Shown here one piece after another: positions 10,338 to 21,396 of a DNA stretch of 64,000 nucleotides (position 1 is its first letter; each line of letters begins with the position of its first letter). Location: assembly GCA_020466095.1 (NCBI GenBank), contig CM035807.1, positions 96,961,848 through 97,025,847 of the forward strand. Reading direction: 5' to 3'. The translations under genes were made by a program, and so were the position numbers. The stretch is from Chlorops oryzae. Taxonomy: Eukaryota > Arthropoda > Insecta > Diptera > Chloropidae. The notes beneath the pieces were generated by a model. The model was given only the letters and a program-made list of their open reading frames with translations. It did no database searches and was not told the DNA's origin.

Positions 10338-11330
10338 ATGGCTCCTCCATCATACTCTGATCTTGGTAAACAAGCGCGCGATGTCTTCAACAAAGGCTAC
10401 CATTTCGGCCTTTGGAAATTGGATTGCAAGACGAAGACAGCATCTGGCATTGAATTCAACACATCCGGCCACTCTAACCAGGAGTCAGGCAAAGTCTTTG
10501 GCTCGCTGGAATCAAAATACAAGGTCAAGGATTATGGCCTAACACTGACCGAGAGATGGAGCACCGATAACACACTGTTCACTGAAGTGGCTATCCAGGA
10601 TAAACTCGCTGAAGGTCTTAAGCTGTCCTTAGAGTCCAAATTCGCACCACAAACTGGGTAAGTGGCTTATGTCTTGTAACTTTAGTTACTTTAGCTATAT
10701 GCATCATATCATAAATTTTTTTTTTTTTTTTAGTGACAAGAGCGGCAAATTCAAAGTCGCCTTCGGTCACGATCACGTCAAGGTCGATTCGGACGTGAAT
10801 CTAGATTTGAGCGGCCCATTGATAAATGCTTCTGCAGTGTTGGGCTATGAAGGCTGGTTGGCTGGCTACCAATCGGCTTTCGACACTCAGAGCTCGAAGT
10901 TGACCACCAATAACTTCGCTTTGGGATACTCTACAAAGGACTTTGTCTTGCATACTGCCGTGTAAGTATGCCCCCTTGAATGTATTCGTGGAATAGAATA
11001 AATATGCACTTTTTTCTTTTCGTTCACAGCAACAACGGACAAGAGTTCCTTGGCTCCGTTTTCCAGAAATGCAACGATAAATTGGACGTTGGTGTTCAAC
11101 TTTCGTGGGCAACAGGAGAGAACAACACGAAATTCGGCATTGGTGCCAAATATCAACTAGACGATGACGCTAGCGTTCGCGCCAAGGTCAACAATGCCAG
11201 TCAAGTTGGATTGGGCTACCAGCAGAAGTTGCGCGATGGTATTACATTAACCCTTTCGGCATTAATCGATGGCAAGAACTTTAATGCTGGCGGTCACAAG
11301 ATCGGTGCTGGACTAGAATTGGAAGCTTAA
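10338..11330 (+). CDS. porin: Porin / voltage-dependent anion channel (VDAC), intact copy
   Basis: Three coding exons: 10338-10657, 10734-10961 and 11030-11330. All junctions are GT-AG and in phase; they give 282 residues, the usual insect VDAC length. The protein starts [17 protein letters not shown] (the N-terminal helix) and runs through the beta-barrel repeats. The eukaryotic porin signature region sits near the C-terminus ([19 protein letters not shown]) and the protein ends [13 protein letters not shown]. It forms the main metabolite pore of the mitochondrial outer membrane, passing ATP, ADP and small anions. A 2-exon 3' copy lies at 21397-21990. The ATG at 10338 was chosen because it aligns exactly with the family N-terminus and is preceded by a plausible splice acceptor. 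Confidence 0.96.
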
Positions 11331-11717
11331 ACCTCTGGGCTCCAGAATAAGGATAAATTAGAGAAGAAAAAAAATAGAAAGCTATGAAAGCAACGGCATC
11401 AGCAACAACCAGTAATGATAATGAATGATAAAATATATAACATACACACACAGCTCGTTCCGTGTTTAGCAAGTAGAAAGAAAGATTGTTAAATTATTTC
11501 AAGTACTTTAAATAAGTTGGTAAAGCTCTTAAAGACAGTTTGAATCTCTGTGTTTTTTTGTCCCGTGTTTTCGTTTTTTGAATGCAAACGCAAATGCGTC
11601 CGAAATCATAAATTATAACTGGAAAAATACATTTCCCAAGCTGGATAAACTTGTGCATTTAAAAATGTATTTTTTGACCTTGGTTTTTCGCCGGGTGCGA
11701 TGAATGGGAATCGTTCG

Positions 11718-11823
11718 CCCCTATTCTGAATAAATTGTACGCGTGAACTTTTCCGCTAGATTCAATACAAATTTCAATTGAAACTGGTGGAAAAGTTCAC
11801 GTGAAATATTATTCAGAATAGGG
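11718..11823. mobile_element. Hairpin MITE (also at 22377-22483)
   Basis: Ends CCCCTATTCTGAATA and TATTCAGAATAGGGG, with inner pairing GTGAACTTTTCC with GGAAAAGTTCAC. Confidence 0.75.
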
Positions 11824-11919
11824 GTGGTTATCACGGGTGCAGCTTGTTTGGACTGACTGCTAGCTATTACGATATATTTGGCAAAAAAAATATAATTTTC
11901 GCAATGGTGACAATTTTTC

Positions 11920-12109
11920 AGCCCTATTCTGAATATTCCCGGGGAGTTTACATTTCTCCGAGAGTAAACTTCTTCTTTCTTAAATATTTGGGGGAATAAA
12001 TTTGATGGGGAATGGGTATTTGACATATACCCATAATTTTCCTTACTCTATCTGTTAAAAAAAGGAGAATTTTGGTCTCGAGAAAAGTAAATTGCCCGGG
12101 AATATTCAG
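11920..12109. mobile_element. Inverted-repeat element, right end damaged (better copy at 22579-22776)
   Basis: Left end AGCCCTATTCTGAATATTCC. In the right-hand duplicate the other end is GGAATATTCAGAATCGGGCT; here its last bases are missing, so this copy lost part of its terminus after the duplication. Confidence 0.7.
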
Positions 12110-12422
12110 TTTGTTTGAATTCGGGGATTTTTCGCTTGCAGATTTTCAAAAAAAAAAAAGAAACGCAACACTGATTACAGTGTGGTAGTCGAAAAAAAAA
12201 CCTAACCGGTATGAACGGTTTCCCCCATTTCGGATGCGATGAATCGACATGTATATGATAAAGTACCTGAAATAATCCATTTACAAGACTGGGACTCTGC
12301 GTTTGCTAGCTTTCCAAATGTCATTATTTTCATACAAATTTTTTTATTTTATCAAGGTGTGGCGGTAGAAACTGCTCTTCTTCCATTTTTGCTGACTTTT
12401 TTTTAATTAAATTAAAAGGTTT

Positions 12423-12545
12423 GTTCCCGTACTGCACGAAACTGCCCAATTTTTTGAAAACTATCAAAGTTAAGCAAAATTGGGCAGTACGGGAAATTTT
12501 CATACAGTTTTCAAAATATTGGACTGTTTTGTGCAGTTTGGGAAC
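12423..12545. mobile_element. Inverted-repeat element (also at 23139-23270)
   Basis: Left end GTTCCCGTACTGCACGAAAC pairs with the right end (reverse complement GTTCCCAAACTGCACAAAAC). Short internal palindrome. No coding content. Confidence 0.65.
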
Positions 12546-13013
12546 ATATCTAATATAATCAAGCTCATTTTTCATTTGTCTTTAACACAAATTATCACAA
12601 ATTCTTAGGCCCGATTGCTACTGATCCGATTAAATGTTTCGTTCCGAAAAGCAAAAAATTTGTATGAAGACTATGACGGGAAAAGAAGCAAACGGGCCTT
12701 ATTGATATAAGTAGTCGTTGCATTATTCGGTTTGAATAAATAAAATCGATTAAAAAGTTTTCCCTATACAATATCCTAGATCTTTAAATGTAAAAGCAAA
12801 GTATATATGAGAAAATAAAATTAATCGCAGTTTGCTTTGTGAATTTCTCAAATGTCAAAGCTAAATTAATCGTTTTTCTTTTCAGGAACAAAAACAATTG
12901 AATTTTGGTATAAATTTATTGTAATAATCAAAGTGATTTAGTTTTTATTCGCTTATTGCAATTACGCTCAGAAGCTCGAGAGGAAATTGAAAAAAAAAAT
13001 GTATGTATGGTGG

Positions 13014-13080
13014 ATGTTAAAAATCATGATATTAAAAATCATCATGTTAAAAATCGTCATGTTAAAAACAGTAATGTTAA
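13014..13080 (+). repeat. 15-bp minisatellite
   Basis: Imperfect repeats of GTTAAAAATCATCAT-type units. The right-hand duplicate (23746-23790) has one unit fewer. In one frame it reads as repeated VKNHH/IKNHH, but the frame is short and has no gene context. Confidence 0.75.
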
Positions 13081-13770
13081 TTCCAATGCTACCAACCAAA
13101 GCGCACCAACCTGTGAAGACTTAACGAAAATTTTTCGTCGGCAAGTGACTCAGAATTCGACGAATTCGATCTTTCGCTTGATTTTCAAAAATCACAATCA
13201 GCACGTGTATAAAAAGTGCCAAACAATTTCAAAAAAATGTTAGTATTTTGCGTCAAAAAATTGATGAAATTATCGCCAAAGTGCGGTTGAAAATGTTTTC
13301 GGTGATATTCGTATAAGTTCAAGTAGTTATTTCGTCAAATTCAATGAAAATATGTAAAAATTTAAAGTATGAAGGCAATTGAAATATGTACGCATCCATA
13401 TGTGTGTGCGTGTGTCAGTGCATGCGTGCGTGTACACGAACTTTGTGAAAGCAGACAATCGGAGAAAACATGAGTAATAACAGATTCAAGGATAGCATAT
13501 GGACATTTCTCAAATTCGAGTGATTCAGAATTTATTCGGCGACTACTTTCCTCGTCAAATTATCCGGCTTTTTGTATATAAGCCAAAGTCCCCGCTGTAT
13601 GTACACGTATATATGTACATATGTGTGTAAGGGGATTCTTGTGCATCATCTCACATGAAACTATGGCAGGGTTGCAAAAATCCGCCATGGGGGTGTGCTT
13701 TATATTAACTCTCTTTCGTTAATAATGGCCAAATGCAACTCTGGAATAATTTTTTAACGATTTTGTTGCT

Positions 13771-14562
13771 CTTTCGGTGTGCCGGACCAGGTGCTGCCTA
13801 CTTGATAGACGCTAAATCTAGGTTATAAGAAGGTTAGAATCGGCACAAATTGAAATAAAAACCGAGAGTGTAACAACACTTAAAAGATCTGCGGGCAACT
13901 TCGGAAGCGTCGTAGCAAAAAGAAAAAGGCAAAAAAAGTGCGAAGACGGTTTCGTGAACAAAGAAAGTCAGAGGAGAGGAGACAGGGAAATACATACGTA
14001 AAACGAAAAGTGCACACGCAGTTAAAGTCTAAAGCGTGTCAAGAACATTTTAAAAACTTAAAAGTTCACGTGGAGAAAGTGCAAAAAATATAACAGACCT
14101 TCCAGAAGTCGCTTAATTTCCAAAAATGTATATATTCAAGATAGGAAAACTACCGAAAAAAATAATCCACTCCTTTTACTTGAACCTTGTAACCATTTTC
14201 ATTGGTTTTTTTTTTTCCTTCTCACTTTTCTTTAAATAAGGGATGATCGAACTGAGATATCTCACGAAGGACCGGCTGGTATGGATCCTGAAGGTGTCAT
14301 TGAATCAACATGGCATGAAGTGTACGACAATTTCGATGACATGAACTTGCGTGAGGAGCTTTTGCGTGGTATCTACGGTTATGGTTTCGAGAAGCCATCA
14401 GCCATTCAGCAGAGAGCTATCATTCCGTGTGTCAAAGGACGCGACGTGATTGCTCAAGCGCAATCGGGTAAATATATAGATATATATAAGTATTGCATAA
14501 TTGAAAAGTTCCTTGCGGCTTATTGTTACTCTATTATCTTTGGAAACATCCCCAATCAATAG
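13771..14562 (+). pseudogene. Truncated left copy of eIF4A (5' exons only)
   Basis: A probable 5' UTR exon starts near a TCT-like initiator (GCTCTTTCGG, about 13771) and ends at 14127. The first coding exon is 14241-14467: from there it matches the intact gene ([20 protein letters not shown] ... VIAQAQSG). The copy stops in the next intron at 14556, where porin-promoter sequence begins. Read-through gives a stop at 14560-14562. It lacks the P-loop lysine, DEAD box and everything downstream, so it cannot make a helicase. Transcription from its promoter may still occur. Confidence 0.9.
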
Positions 14563-14640
14563 TTTTACAGCTCTAACCTTTCATTCGCTCGGTTTCTTTC
14601 GTGGTCTTGTGTGTTGCTGCGTTTTAGAAAAAGAATATAA
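14557..14640 (+). promoter_or_regulatory. Copy of the porin promoter/first exon at the duplication junction
   Basis: Matches 8681-8765 with about three differences, directly joined to eIF4A intron sequence. The junction removed the upstream DRE-like sites and cut through the one at 8679-8686. The splice donor (GTAAGT) of the original is absent here. Confidence 0.8.
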
Positions 14641-14680
14641 AGAATGGCCCCGGGCGCCAAATCATATATCAATATTTATG

Positions 14681-15995
14681 CAGGGGGGTCACTCTGTATC
14701 GCGTTTCGAAAAGCAATGCGATTCGAAAGTCAAATGCGATTCGAAGGCAATCCGGAACTCGGTTGCGCTTTCGTATTTGCTTTCATAAAACTTCACGAAA
14801 AGAAGCAACACTCGACTTAAAATTTCAAAACTATTCAAACTGCTGTCAAAAAAATTCAAGTGAGAGTGAATGTAAAGTAAACTTGTATTTGTTTTTATCG
14901 TTTTGCTAGTTAATATTGTGAAATTCCACGCAAAACGGTTCTAAAGCTGACACCCGTTTCAGCCATATTGACCAGAAATTAGGTAATATCATTGATCAAC
15001 TGTTAAAAGTTTTCATAATTATAAATCCATGAGAATCACATCACGCTTGTTTTAAATATTTTGAGCTAAAACCTAAAAACAGTGATAGTGACGGGTTTGA
15101 CTAAATGGAATTGCCCTGTTGCAAATAGCAACATTTTCGCTGCAAGTTACAATTATAGATCGCAGGTCAGCTATGTACTTCAAAACATTGCGCTGCACCG
15201 AATCCTCCATTGAGAGCAATTGTACTAGATTATATTCCAACCGATTCAGACAATAGTGTTGCGATTGTCCTCCTCCGGTGTTAGGAATGCTCCTAATCTT
15301 AATCTTGCCCTCAAATGGTTTTTGTAGTCTATCCACTCTTTGAATTCTGTTCACGGGTCACCTGTCTATCCAATCACACACTCATAGTTGCGTTTTTGTT
15401 ATTACAAATTAGCGCAAAAAACAGTTATGTATGTCGGTCTCTTCGTCATAAAAATGTACCCAGACTGCATCGGTTAATGTGAGTTTTCTGAAAAATTCCA
15501 AATTTTGAGTTGTGACGCTCTTGTTTTTACATATGCGATATATCTAATTTTTTTGAATTACATCACAAGCAGGTGGACCAGCGACATTTAAGTCCGTTCA
15601 CCATTTTTTTAAAATGATTTTTAGCTACTGCTCTCCCTTGCCCAAATAGGAATACGTTTTAATAATTTCGAAGAGAATTTCAAATTGATCTGCCTAAGTG
15701 TACGCGTTTTCACTTTAAGTGTCCCTGCAAAATAAATTTTTTTAAATAAAAATACTTAAATCGTGAAAAATTTGATTTTAACTTTCAATTTATTTCATTT
15801 GCGTACGGTCAACAGCTATCGCAATCAATTTGCTACTTTCGAATGACTTTGACATTTGCTTTCGCGTTTCAGAGTGCTTAAAAAGCGAAAACGCGAAAGG
15901 GGAAAAACTTAAATGCGAAAATCGCATTACCGAGTACTGAATGCCCGAATTCGCGAAATATGCGATACGAAACGCGATACAGAGTGACCCCCCTG
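14681..15995. mobile_element. 1.3-kb TIR element inside the right duplicate
   Basis: Ends CAGGGGGGTCACTCTGTATC and its exact complement. No counterpart in the left duplicate, so it arrived later. Subterminal DNA is rich in CGAAA/TTTCG motifs. A 93-codon minus-strand frame (15073-15354) shows no recognisable domain. Flanks do not show a clean target duplication. hAT-like by the CAGGG end only. Confidence 0.75.
14925..15060. repeat. Interspersed repeat, relative of 6125-6250
   Basis: Shares ordered blocks (CACGCAAAACGGT, CAGAAATTAGGTAAT, GAGAATCACATC) with 6125-6250. It sits inside the 14681-15995 element and may be part of that family. Confidence 0.6.
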
Positions 15996-16084
15996 GTATT
16001 TTTATTGTGGCCGATTGGAGGGGGCGGCATTTCCTGCATGTGCCCCCATTGTTCTCCGGGCGCCGAAATGTCTCGCTACGCCAC

Positions 16085-16556
16085 TTTTCGCAATAAGCAC
16101 ACGGTTGTCGTCACAAAAATAGACAATCCTCGCACTCAAGTACATAGGTAGAAAGTAGTGCATCCTACATAGGTTCTATAATATGTATCAGTTTATCAGT
16201 TCAGGAGTTATTTGTCAGCTGTTCTTATCAATTTTAAATAAATGAACTCTTTCATATGTATCCCGTCCATAATTCATCAAATTTTTTTTAGATTATGCAA
16301 TGCCCCGCAAGAAATTGAAATTTTCAGTCTATCTATATCTGGTTATGGGGTCCCCCGTTGTGTGTGTTTGCATTTCATATTCTACAAAACGTGTTTGTTT
16401 TTACCTTTCATCTTCTTTTCCTCGGCATTGTTCTTTATCGTTATATCTGCCAAGATTTTTCATATTTTTTGGCCAAATGAGCAATAATTCTGAATGTTAT
16501 AAATTCTAGGACCCACCCCCTCCACACGATTTAGAAAACTAATTTCGTGTTTTCAT
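16085..16556. repeat. Right duplicate of the porin 5' region (9314-9787)
   Basis: About 95 percent identical to 9314-9787 by eye, including the GTACATAGGTAGAAAGTAGT stretch. Similarity ends abruptly at 16556, where unrelated sequence replaces the porin first coding exon. Confidence 0.85.
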
Positions 16557-17000
16557 CATCTCGTTTAAATTAGACTCGCAGACTTGCCAGAAAGAGTTGT
16601 TGCAATCGGTAAACCAACGTGAAAATAGCAACGAATCGAACATCTTAAAATTATGTCGCTACATTGCAAAGGGAAAAGAAACACTAAACAGTGCCTTACA
16701 AAAATAAAAATCATCAAAGGCACGTATATGACTGTTAGAAGCCAATGAAAGGCGTATGGAGTGTTATTTGGGAGCGCTGAAGCAACGAAATATGGAACTT
16801 AGTACTGAAAATAAATGGCTTAGAGCAGAGCTCTGTGAAAACCAACTCCAACTTCAAGAAACTATATTGATAAATCGAAAACATGTAGGAGTGTAGGTCT
16901 AACTGTCGACGTCGAAAAGCCTCTGCCATATAGTAATATAGGGGACACTTACAACAACAACCGAATTCCGTGGTGAACTAGTGATGCTATAATTTTTGGA

Positions 17001-17478
17001 GTATTCACTAGTGATGCCACGAATAGTGGATTTGGCCGAATACCGAATACCGAATATTCGGTCAACCTCTCGGCCGAATAACGAATATTCGGCAACCGAA
17101 TATTCGGCACGTAGTAAAGACAGCTTGAGCCTACTCGCGACTAGCTGGAGTCAAGGCAAAAGCTATCGCTGAAAAATTTGCCCACTGTTATAATTTTTTC
17201 GAAGAAAATGTAGAAGAAGCTAGCGTAAATTTAATATTTTAAAGAATAAAAAGCAAATCTGCTGTATTTTTAGATCTCGTTAATTACATTTTTTTTACGT
17301 TATTGTGAGAAAAACTTAATTTGTAGTTACTGCTGATTTTTTAATAAGTTATTTCTACTATTCGGTATTCGGCCGAATATTTTAACTATTCGGCCGAATA
17401 CCGAATACTGAAAAATGACGCCGAATAGGCCGAATACCGAATTAGTGGCCGAATATTCGTGGCATCACTAGTATTCAC
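17001..17478. mobile_element. hAT-type MITE, 462 bp, perfect 8-bp target duplication
   Basis: Body 17009-17470, ends TAGTGATGCCACGAATA and TATTCGTGGCATCACTA. Duplication GTATTCAC at 17001-17008 and 17471-17478. Both subterminal zones are packed with palindromic CCGAATATTCGG and CCGAATACCG motifs, likely transposase-binding repeats. Confidence 0.9.
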
Positions 17479-18008
17479 TCAATTTTTTAACTAAACATAC
17501 TTGCGTTTACATTTTTTAATGTTTTCGTTTTAATGTAAACTTTTTAAGATTTTTTATGATAGTTTATGCAATTCTGTACCCTTTTCTTTCAGAAGAGATC
17601 CAAAAATATATAGTTTATGCATTCTATTTATCATGATATGTAATAAGTACTTGAGCCACTAATTATGTATCGAGCAATTTTAGTTTATGATATCACTGAA
17701 TATTTCATATCAACCACAGAAGTGGTGGAATTCAAACTTTTTGAGAATCGGTCATATTCGACGCATGAGTACTCTGCTTTAGCGTTCCCCAATAATATGA
17801 ACAAAATTTTTTCTTATTTTTTTTTGATTTTATAAAAATAACATATTTTGCTGAAAAATAAAATAGTTCTTAAGAAAAAACCATTGATTAACACTCATAT
17901 ATAGCTGAGTTTTAACAGAAATTTTAGTTCATGTTACAAGGTTATAAAATATTTGTTAGACCGGAACCGGAATTTTCAGGGGGCGTGCTACGTTTTTTTG
18001 ATTTTTCC

Positions 18009-18239
18009 ATAAGAATCAGTGATGACCACCACTACAGACAAACGTCCGAAAAATGTTAGTGTATAGTACAACAAAAACATAAAAATACAAAAACTAGCTT
18101 CTCTTCTGAAAAAAAGCGGCACAGAGCCTACTCGTTCGGTATCATTTTTAAAACTCTCTCTTCATATACGTACACGAACTTCTATTTTTTGCTTCTCTTT
18201 TGCCTTTTTGAATGCCTTTTGGGCATGCCTGATAAGAAT
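18009..18239. mobile_element. hAT-type MITE, 215 bp, perfect 8-bp target duplication
   Basis: Body 18017-18231, ends CAGTGATG and GGGCATGCCTG. Duplication ATAAGAAT at 18009-18016 and 18232-18239. Confidence 0.8.
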
Positions 18240-18339
18240 GCATGCACAGGGGGCCTACTTCAATTCAACACACACGTTTTTTTGCCAAGTGCCATCTATA
18301 GTACTATATGGCCTCTGCCGCTAATAAGAAATTCACCAT

Positions 18340-18465
18340 TAGGCAGGTATAGGAAATTCAACTCTTTCGAGAAATTCACCAAAAAGCTACCACAAAAACC
18401 TTAAGCAGGAATAGGAAATTCAACAAATTCGAAAAATTCACCAGAAAGCTACCAACAACAATACG
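18340..18465. repeat. Direct repeat of about 64 bp, two copies
   Basis: Two tandem units share TAGGAAATTCAAC and AAATTCACCA(G)AAAGCTACCA. Part of the outer element's own sequence. Confidence 0.7.
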
Positions 18466-18798
18466 GGTAGACACAAAGTGGCGCTATGATGCCACTTGGA
18501 AGAAAATTATCAAAGAAACACGGCGTCGGCTCGGTTTCTTATAATGCTTGAAAAGTTCATAATTGAAACTTTAATAAATGTATTACGATATGATTTTGCT
18601 TAATGTGCACGAATGCTTTCATTTTCTAATAAATTTACATACATTTTTGACTACAGCTACGAATTTGATTGTATATAGAATTTAGTATTTTTTGCTGAAA
18701 CAGTGTGATCAAAAAGTTATGTGGACAGGGTTGGACTAAAAAAACAATTTCTATTTCTCCTTGATATTGAGTTTCCTTGATTAGTTTTTATGTTTTCA

Positions 18799-20105
18799 CA
18801 GGGTTCGTATTTGAACATACATGTGCTGCTCATGTTCGATCATTTCACTATTTGCTCATGAGCAAAGTATTCCGATAAAACACATGACATATAATATAAT
18901 GCACATGAGTATGTTTCGAAAATCTTATACATTGAACATGTTCGATCGAGAAGTGTTCAGTTCACACAGAAAATTTTCATGTTCATAAAAGATTATATTT
19001 TGAACACAGTGTTCTTTACGTGTTCAATGTTCAGATGTTTTCATGTTCAATTCATGTTCATGTTCAGCTCAAACACAACATTTAGAAAATTGAAAATTAT
19101 GTATGCTTTGCGTTTTTTATAAAAACTTTTTTGCGTTCAGACGTGTTCAAAGTTTTTCAAATTGTTTTCCATAAATTCATTTTACAAAAATGGACGGAAA
19201 GCAATTGTTTGACGTGTTGAAGGAGGCCAATAAAAAAATTTGACCATGACCACCATCCGCGAAATTCGCGAAAAATTTGATTTTCACTATTTTGATTTGA
19301 GTATTTCGCAGCTAGACAAAATTTCCTCTAACGGTTAAAATTCGACCATGACCACCATTCGCGAAAATATTGTGCTTAATAATAATGTCGAATTTGAGAA
19401 GCTAAATCAAGAAACAGATTAGGTATAACTAGATATCCGAGCTAGAACAACAAAACGGCAGGAATTTTTGTAAGGGTAATGTTTTAACATATTTTAGGCT
19501 GAGGAAAAGATATGTGTGCAATCGGGCTTAGCTGATGTAAACTTCTTTACTTGTTTTTATTACTCTAGCGAAAACTCTCTTCTAGTATTGAGGGAGGGAG
19601 TGATGGAGATGGTGCGGTAGAAGGTGATGGACAGAGTGAGGGAGAGGGAATGGTAGAGAAGGCTTAAATTTGCTTAACATGGCTTTAAGCAAACTTTAAG
19701 TTATTGGCTTTTGACACATTACTTTCTGTAAAACATTGTGCAGCTTATCTCCATTAATTTTTAATAAACATTTTTTAATAAAATTTTTTTATTCAGTAAA
19801 GAATACTCTCTGTTTGAGCTGAACATGAACATGAATTGAACATGAAAACATCTGAACATTGAACACGTAAAGAACACTGTGTTCAAAATATAATCTTTTA
19901 TGAACATGAAAATTTTCTGTGTGAACTGAACACTTCTCGATCGAACATGTTCAATGTATAAAGATTTTCGAAACATACTCATGTGCATTATATGTCATGT
20001 GTTTTATCAGAATATTTTGCTCATGAGCTAAGAGCATTTTACTGTGAACACGTACATTTTGATTTTAAACATGATCTGAACATGTGTGTTCAAATACGAA
20101 CCCTG
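18799..20105. mobile_element. 1.3-kb element with about 280-bp terminal inverted repeats
   Basis: Starts CAGGGTTCGTATTTGAACA and ends with the complement. The inverted arms (18799-19075 and 19817-20105) are dense in ATGTTCA/TGAACAT motifs. Flanks TGTTTTCA and GTTTTTCA are only an approximate 8-bp duplication. hAT-like by ends. A short frame after 19190 is not a convincing transposase. Confidence 0.85.
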
Positions 20106-20563
20106 GTTTTTCAAGCTTTTCATATCATTTTATGAGTTTTGTAGATATTTTATATGTAATGTACTCCAAAATCTCCCAAAATTAAAAATAAAAGTGGCAA
20201 TGCATTTCACCACAGCAGAGCTAAAGATTTCGCTGCCATACCATGCTTCTCTTTTCCTCGTGCTATATGCATATGTTGAAGCAGCGTAGCTCTAACACAT
20301 TGCAGGGATTAGGAAGAAGAAGAGTTAGACCTACACTCCTACATGATCGAAAATCTTTGGATGAAACGAAAGCACAGATAGAACACGCTGCAATATCTTA
20401 CATGGAAGAAGTAGCTATTAAAGAACAATTACTTCGAAGGGAAACATTTCAAAACCTTAAACAAAAAGATGACAAAATTAAGTCCCTGCTCGGGCGCCAA
20501 ATGTTAAATGTCTTAACTTTTCTTAGTGTAATGTCTTTACTGTTTGTAAAAATTGTTTGTTAA

Positions 20564-21369
20564 ATGCTAAATGTGATTGCTGTACGAATAAAGAAGGAAC
20601 ACCTCCAACGTGTTTCTTTTACTTCAAAAGTTTTTATATACCGATTCGACAATCGCTCGTTAATCATAAACTCATTTTAAACAGTTTTAATAAAAACCGA
20701 CCCGAAAAACAGTAATAAATAAGATTTGTACGCATTTACACGTTAAGACATATCGATAATGAAAAACATATTTTACAGGCCAGGCGCGAGGGTCAGATTT
20801 CTGAAACATGTTTCGAAATTATCCCATTTGAATACATGGGAAAGAAAGAGAAGCATTGATTGAAGTATGAAGAATATTGTTCCGGAACAGTTAACATACA
20901 CCGTCTTTTTTCTTCTTACGTCTTTTTTTACTTACTTAATTTTCTCAAAACAATTGTTCGTGAGTCTGACTCTAGAATATTGAAATTTCTTAACGTGTAA
21001 ATGCGTATTGACAACGCCTTTAGTTTTGTGCTGTGAATATCAATGGTCTCAATTGCTTACTGAATCCTGAAAGGTTAAGGTGCGTTTGAAGTCTATATTT
21101 CGTAGTCAAGATTTTTTATGTACTGCAACGACAGTTGCAAATTTAACGATTTTAGGGTTTGCTTTACAAGAGATTAATACTGTTAATTTTTTCCGCGGTT
21201 CTTAAAATCTTTGAAAAACCGTGACCGGAACGAAACGATACCGAAACCGAAATAATTTTTTTCAGAACGAAACCGAAATCGAAACCATAATCATTTTATA
21301 ACCAAAACATAACCCGAACGTTATTTGTTTCGTTTGCACGCCCTGGTGCAAAGTGCCCATCTCTGATGT
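20564..21369. other. Spacer before the porin fragment, nothing identified
   Basis: AT-rich, unique in the window. An ACCGAAA-rich patch lies at about 21230-21300. No counterpart of porin exon 1 is found here. Confidence 0.6.
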
Positions 21370-21396
21370 ATCATATAATATTTTTTTTTTTTTTAG

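Larger units (their letters stand above)
11331..13770. other. Porin to eIF4A spacer (left copy), full of small inverted repeats
   Basis: Porin 3' UTR, then three short foldback elements (11718-11823, 11920-12109, 12423-12545) and a 15-bp minisatellite at 13014-13080. The whole block recurs at 21991-24476 at about 99 percent identity with small indels. Confidence 0.8.
16919..18318. mobile_element. Second copy of the 891-1556 TIR family, carrying two nested hAT-type MITEs
   Basis: Body 16927-18310, target duplication GCCTCTGC at 16919-16926 and 18311-18318. Ends CATATAGTA and TACTATATG. Without the inserts at 17009-17470 and 18017-18231 its length is about 690 bp, close to the 666 bp of the first copy, with long stretches of collinear similarity. 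Confidence 0.85.
16874..20353. mobile_element. 3.46-kb outer TIR element with 8-bp target duplication
   Basis: Body 16882-20345. Inverted ends CATGTAGGAGTGTAGGTCTAAC. Flanking duplication ATCGAAAA at 16874-16881 and 20346-20353. It contains three other elements (16927-18310 with two more inside it, and 18799-20105), leaving about 0.75 kb of its own sequence, without a transposase. CA ends and 8-bp duplication suit P or hAT types. Confidence 0.8.
16573..20563 (+). pseudogene. Coiled-coil, tail-anchored protein gene split by a 3.46-kb transposon
   Basis: Two open segments, about 16573-16881 and 20354-20563, rejoin in frame if the element at 16882-20345 and one 8-bp duplicate are removed. The left part reads QTCQKELLQSVNQREN..., then (after a stop or short 48-nt intron near 16690-16740) MECYLGALKQRNMELSTEN, KWLRAELCENQLQLQE. 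The right part reads SLDETKAQIEHAAISYMEE, LLRRETFQNLKQKDDK, and ends with a hydrophobic C-terminal segment (MLNVLTFLSVMSLLFVKIVC). Heptad-like coiled coil plus one terminal membrane helix suggests a tail-anchored protein. The ENKWLRAEL motif recalls the kinesin-light-chain coiled coil, only weakly. An acceptor-like TTTAAATTAG precedes 16573, so 5' exons are missing. Confidence 0.6.

Noticed and set aside
12956..13243. 95-codon frame with VKNHH repeats as a gene
   Set aside because: It opens with no upstream support; the repeats come from a 15-bp minisatellite whose unit number differs between duplicates; no domain.
15073..15354. Minus-strand 93-codon frame as a transposase
   Set aside because: Too short, no catalytic motif; left as part of the 14681-15995 element.
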